A stretch of 46,672 nt of DNA, from assembly GCA_002085445.1 (NCBI GenBank), contig NBMI01000141.1:1-46672 (forward strand). Reading direction: 5' to 3'. Origin of the DNA: Candidatus Parabeggiatoa sp. nov. 2. Its GTDB lineage: Bacteria; Pseudomonadota; Gammaproteobacteria; Beggiatoales; Beggiatoaceae. The notes beneath the pieces were generated by a model. That model made no database searches. It saw only the letters and a program-made list of their open reading frames with translations, and was not told the DNA's origin. The translations under genes and the position numbers were made by a program. This document shows, piece after piece, positions 44,186-46,672 of the stretch (position 1 is its first letter; the number at the start of each line of letters is the position of its first letter).

Positions 44186-45476
44186 ACCAATCCGACACGC
44201 TCTAATGTGGAGTACAACGAATTACGGGCCGATAAACGAATGGATTTTTTTGTCATTTCTTTGATCGGAGAAATCTTAGTGAGTGGCAATAGCGCCGTTC
44301 GACAATCACGCACACGAATAGACAGACACCATTTGTGGGCCATAAGTCCAGACGATTGTGATAAAATTACTCACTCATACAGACTTAAAACCAATCCAAC
44401 ACTAAGAATGGAGTACAACTAATTACGGGGATAAACGAATGGATGAACTGCTTAAATTCGTTTATCCGCGTAATTCGCTGTACTAGGCGTAATTCGCTGT
44501 ACTAGAAGATCGGAGAAATCTTAACAAATCTTATTGAGTGGCAATAGCACCGTTCTACAATCACGCACAAAAAGCGAATAGCACCGTTCTACAATCACGC
44601 ACAAAAAGCGAATAGACAAGCACCATTTGGGGGCCATAACGCCGAACGATTGTGATAAAATTATTCAACCAGACAGACTTGCTAGACTTGGGAACCCAAC
44701 GTATTTTTATTCCGTAAAATGTGAGAAATTGTAGGGTGGGCAAGCCGACACTCGGCGCTCAAAAAATACCACCATCGAAAAGCTTGCCCACTTAAAACCA
44801 ATCCAACACTAAGAATGGAGTACAACTAATTACGGGGATAAACGAATGGATGAACGGCTTAAATTCGTTTATCCGCGTAATTCGTTGTACTAGGCGTAAT
44901 TCGCTGTACTAGAAGATCGGAGAAATCTTAACAAATCTTATTGAGTGGCAATAGCGCTCCGCTACTAATAATGAATAGCATCAACCCCGTAGGGGTTGAA
45001 TATGAATAGCCCCAAGTGAAACCTGGGGAGAGTCAAGAAGGAGAGCACAACCCCGTAGGGGTTGAATATGAAACGTAGTAACGAGCGGAGCGAGATAATA
45101 GCCCCAGGTGAAACCTGGGGAGAGTCAAGAAGGGGAGCACAACCCCGTAGGGGTTGAATATGAAACGTAGTAACGAGCGGAGCGAGATAATAGCCCCAGG
45201 TAAAACCTGGGGAGAGTCAAGAAGGGGGCCACAACCCCGTAGGGGTTGAATATGAAGATTAAACTCAGTGTGACTCAGCGAACTCAGTGTTAAAAAATAC
45301 CAACTGATAGCAGCTAAGGACTGGCACCAATTGTGGGCCATAACGCCGGGCGATTGTGATAGAACTACTGACGAACGACTCATGGAAGAACGGCTTAAAT
45401 TCGTTTATCCGCGTAATTCGTTGTACTAGGCGTAATTCGCTGTACTAGAAGATCGGAGAAATCTTAACAAATCTTA
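44186..45476. repeat. Long-period compound repeat array
   Basis: Several blocks of up to ~400 bp repeat in the same order: AACCAATCCAACACTAAG, GTACAACTAATTACGGGGAT, TTATCCGCGTAATTCG-TGTACTA pieces, ATCGGAGAAATCTTAACAAA-TCTTATTGAGTGGCAATAGC, CAATCACGCACAAAAAGCG, and GGGCCATAACGCC-GATTGTGATAA. Inside, 44,979-45,256 is a ~92-bp tandem array (AACCCCGTAGGGGTTG, TAACGAGCGGAGCGAGATAA, CCCCAGGTGAAACCTGGGG), about three to four copies. The array continues past the toxin-antitoxin pair to the end of the window. No gene is seen here except the scar at 44,686. Confidence 0.8.
44686..44737 (+). pseudogene. 3' scar of a second PIN-like toxin gene
   Basis: These 52 bases (ACTTGGGAACCCAACGTATT to GTAGGGT) are nearly identical to the end and trailer of the toxin gene at 46,233-46,284; the shared coding part is the last codons, LGTQRIFIP. 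Nothing else of the gene precedes it, so a former copy was removed or only its tail was duplicated with the repeat block. Confidence 0.75.
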
Positions 45477-45869
45477 TTGAGTGGCAATAGCAATAATAAT
45501 GAAATCCCCACCACTCACCAACATGTGGTTAGACGACGTGATAAAGGCTTAGCGGTTGCTGGCACACGAATCACTCTATATCTGCTAATGGATTACATCA
45601 AAGACGGGTACCCGACTAAGTTCATCAAAGGCTTGTTCAATCTCACGGATGAACAGATAGCCGATGTAATGGACTATATTGAAACACATCGAACCGAGTT
45701 TGAGGCCGAATATCAACTGGTTGTCCAAAAAGATGAAGAACTGAGGCAATATTACGACGCACAAACTCAGAAAATCAGGGACAAGATTGCATCCATGCCA
45801 CCCAAACCCGGCCAAGAAAAAATTCGGGCTAAGTTACAGGCTTGGAAAAAAGAATTGGGGGTCGCATGA
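45477..45869 (+). CDS. DUF433-domain antitoxin-like protein
   Basis: A protein of up to 130 residues with GTRITLYLLMDYIKDGYPTK and FNLTDEQIADVMDYIETHR, the DUF433 helix-turn-helix-like domain often found as the antitoxin partner of PIN-like toxins. A charged helical tail (EEKIRAKLQAWKKELG-like) would wrap the toxin. The start is uncertain: the frame opens at a TTG (45,477) inside the repeat block TTATTGAGTGGCAATAGC, and the next in-frame candidate is GTG 45,525. Either the repeat supplies the start or it has replaced the original 5' end. Its TGA overlaps the next ATG (ATGA). Confidence 0.75.
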   Translation: MSGNSNNNEIPTTHQHVVRRRDKGLAVAGTRITLYLLMDYIKDGYPTKFIKGLFNLTDEQIADVMDYIETHRTEFEAEYQLVVQKDEELRQYYDAQTQKIRDKIASMPPKPGQEKIRAKLQAWKKELGVA

Positions 45870-46264
45870 TAACTATTTTGTCGGATCATAACATTGAAGG
45901 ACAAGCAGATTTACTGTGGGGAACATTAGGAACAGAGGGATGGCTTTCATTGATTTCCATAGAATGGGTTACTTTTCAGGAAGTCGGTTTGCCCATTGAG
46001 AGTAACGATAGAGAAGTTTGGCGATTTGCCCAAACGAATAACATGATTTTGCTGACGACTAATCGCAATATGGCAGATGAAAACTCATTGGAGCAAACCA
46101 TGCGAGATGAGAACACGGTCACATCTCTACCCGTTTTAACGATTGGCCATCAAGAACGGATATTATACGATGCGGCTTATCGAAAACGATGTGCAGAGCG
46201 ATTGATTGATATTCTGCTCGATTTGGATAATTACTTGGGAACCCAACGTATTTTTATTCCGTAA
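45866..46264 (+). CDS. PIN-like toxin, DUF5615-type
   Basis: A 132-residue protein from ATG 45,866, overlapping the antitoxin stop (ATGA) with GGGGG upstream. MITILSDHNIEGQADLLW places an Asp (D7) at the first strand end, then DREVWRFAQTNNMILLTTNRN (~53-73), as in PIN-like proteins where acidic residues bind metal for RNA cleavage, and SLPVLTIG near the end of the core. The pairing with DUF433 and translational coupling indicate a type II toxin-antitoxin unit. The extra eight in-frame codons upstream (from GTG 45,842) are unlikely to be used. Confidence 0.75.
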   Translation: MITILSDHNIEGQADLLWGTLGTEGWLSLISIEWVTFQEVGLPIESNDREVWRFAQTNNMILLTTNRNMADENSLEQTMRDENTVTSLPVLTIGHQERILYDAAYRKRCAERLIDILLDLDNYLGTQRIFIP

Positions 46265-46326
46265 AAGGTAAGGAATTGTAGGGTCAATGCCATTAAGTTC
46301 TACTTTCCGGCACTAGATATTAATAA

Positions 46327-46672
46327 AGTACAACGACACAAGCGCGGATAAACGAATGGCTTCGTCATTTCGACGAGTTTTGTCATTTCTTTGAACTGAG
46401 AAATCTTAAGAAATCTTATTGACTGGCAATAGCACCGTTCGACAATCACGCACAAAACGCGAATAGACAAGCACCGTTTGGGGGCCATAACGCCGGCCGA
46501 TTGTGATAAGATTACTAACTCATACAGACTTAAAACCAATCCAACACGCTCCGCTACTAATAATGAATAGCACAACCCCGTAGGGGTTGAATATGAAACG
46601 TAGTAACGAGCGGAGCGAGATAATAGCCCCAGGTGAAACCTGGGGAAAATCAGGAAGGAGAGCACAACCCCG
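46327..46672. repeat. Continuation of the compound repeat array to the window end
   Basis: After the toxin gene come a GTACAACGACACAAGCGCGG variant, AAATCTTATTGACTGGCAATAG, CAATCACGCACAAAACGCG, GGGCCATAACGCCGG, CTTAAAACCAATCCAACACG and one AACCCCGTAGGGGTTG unit, cut by the window edge. Order is the same as in 44,186-45,476. Confidence 0.8.

Overview
The window looks like chromosomal DNA from a low-to-moderate GC gammaproteobacterium. I infer a large sulfur-oxidising member of the Beggiatoa/Thiomargarita type. The mlaD-mlaC-mlaB-(ABC pair)-ibaG-murA order is gammaproteobacterial, a FimV-like protein is present, coding density is low, and gene gaps of 0.5-1.7 kb are packed with short palindromic and tandem repeats. 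The lineage is inference; no ribosomal RNA gene is present to confirm it.

Layout. 0.3-1.7 kb: two related proteins built from a roughly 60-residue helical module. 2.3-4.8 kb: a tight defence-like cluster of a HEPN-type protein, a frameshifted DUF4365 gene and a 383-residue partner. 5.8-6.3 kb: an unknown small protein. 6.9-10.3 kb: a fused lysophospholipid transporter/acyltransferase/acyl-ACP synthetase (aas). 11.0-11.5 kb: two tandem tRNA-Gly(CCC) genes (minus strand) and an orphan thiS. 12-13.8 kb: nucleotidyltransferase and HD-domain proteins (minus). 14.2-15.3 kb: a large repeat array. 15.5-21.2 kb: an accessory island with a roadblock-like protein, a BrnT/BrnA toxin-antitoxin pair whose toxin is broken by a 10-bp tandem repeat, a two-gene ATPase plus PD-(D/E)XK-like nuclease pair, a DUF4926 protein and a zeta-type toxin with its small partner. 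21.6-22.1 kb: two satellite-like arrays. 23.0-29.8 kb: the conserved envelope block (mlaD, mlaC, mlaB, ABC ATPase, ABC permease, DEDDh exonuclease, ibaG, murA). 30-33 kb: an unknown 431-residue protein and a CaCA antiporter (both minus). 33.5-39.5 kb: a frameshifted lipoprotein, a FimV-like LysM protein, hemE and a broken DUF368 membrane protein. 40.6-44.2 kb: an unknown helical protein and glycogen phosphorylase. 44.2-46.7 kb: a long-period repeat array carrying a DUF433/PIN-like toxin-antitoxin pair and the 3' scar of a second copy.

How genes work together. mlaD/mlaC/mlaB are parts of a retrograde phospholipid pathway, and aas can re-acylate lysophospholipid, so the window has an envelope-lipid theme, with murA supplying peptidoglycan precursor. 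hemE, thiS, glgP and the antiporter are unrelated housekeeping genes separated by repeats. The accessory part is a set of toxin-antitoxin and defence-like modules bounded by repeats.

The repeats are the most unusual feature. At least four non-autonomous element families with terminal inverted repeats can be seen, one flanked by a 10-bp direct repeat. There are also REP-like hairpins, a palindromic repeat inserted in frame inside mlaB, and a repeat expansion that inactivates brnT. No transposase, integrase or CRISPR array was seen.
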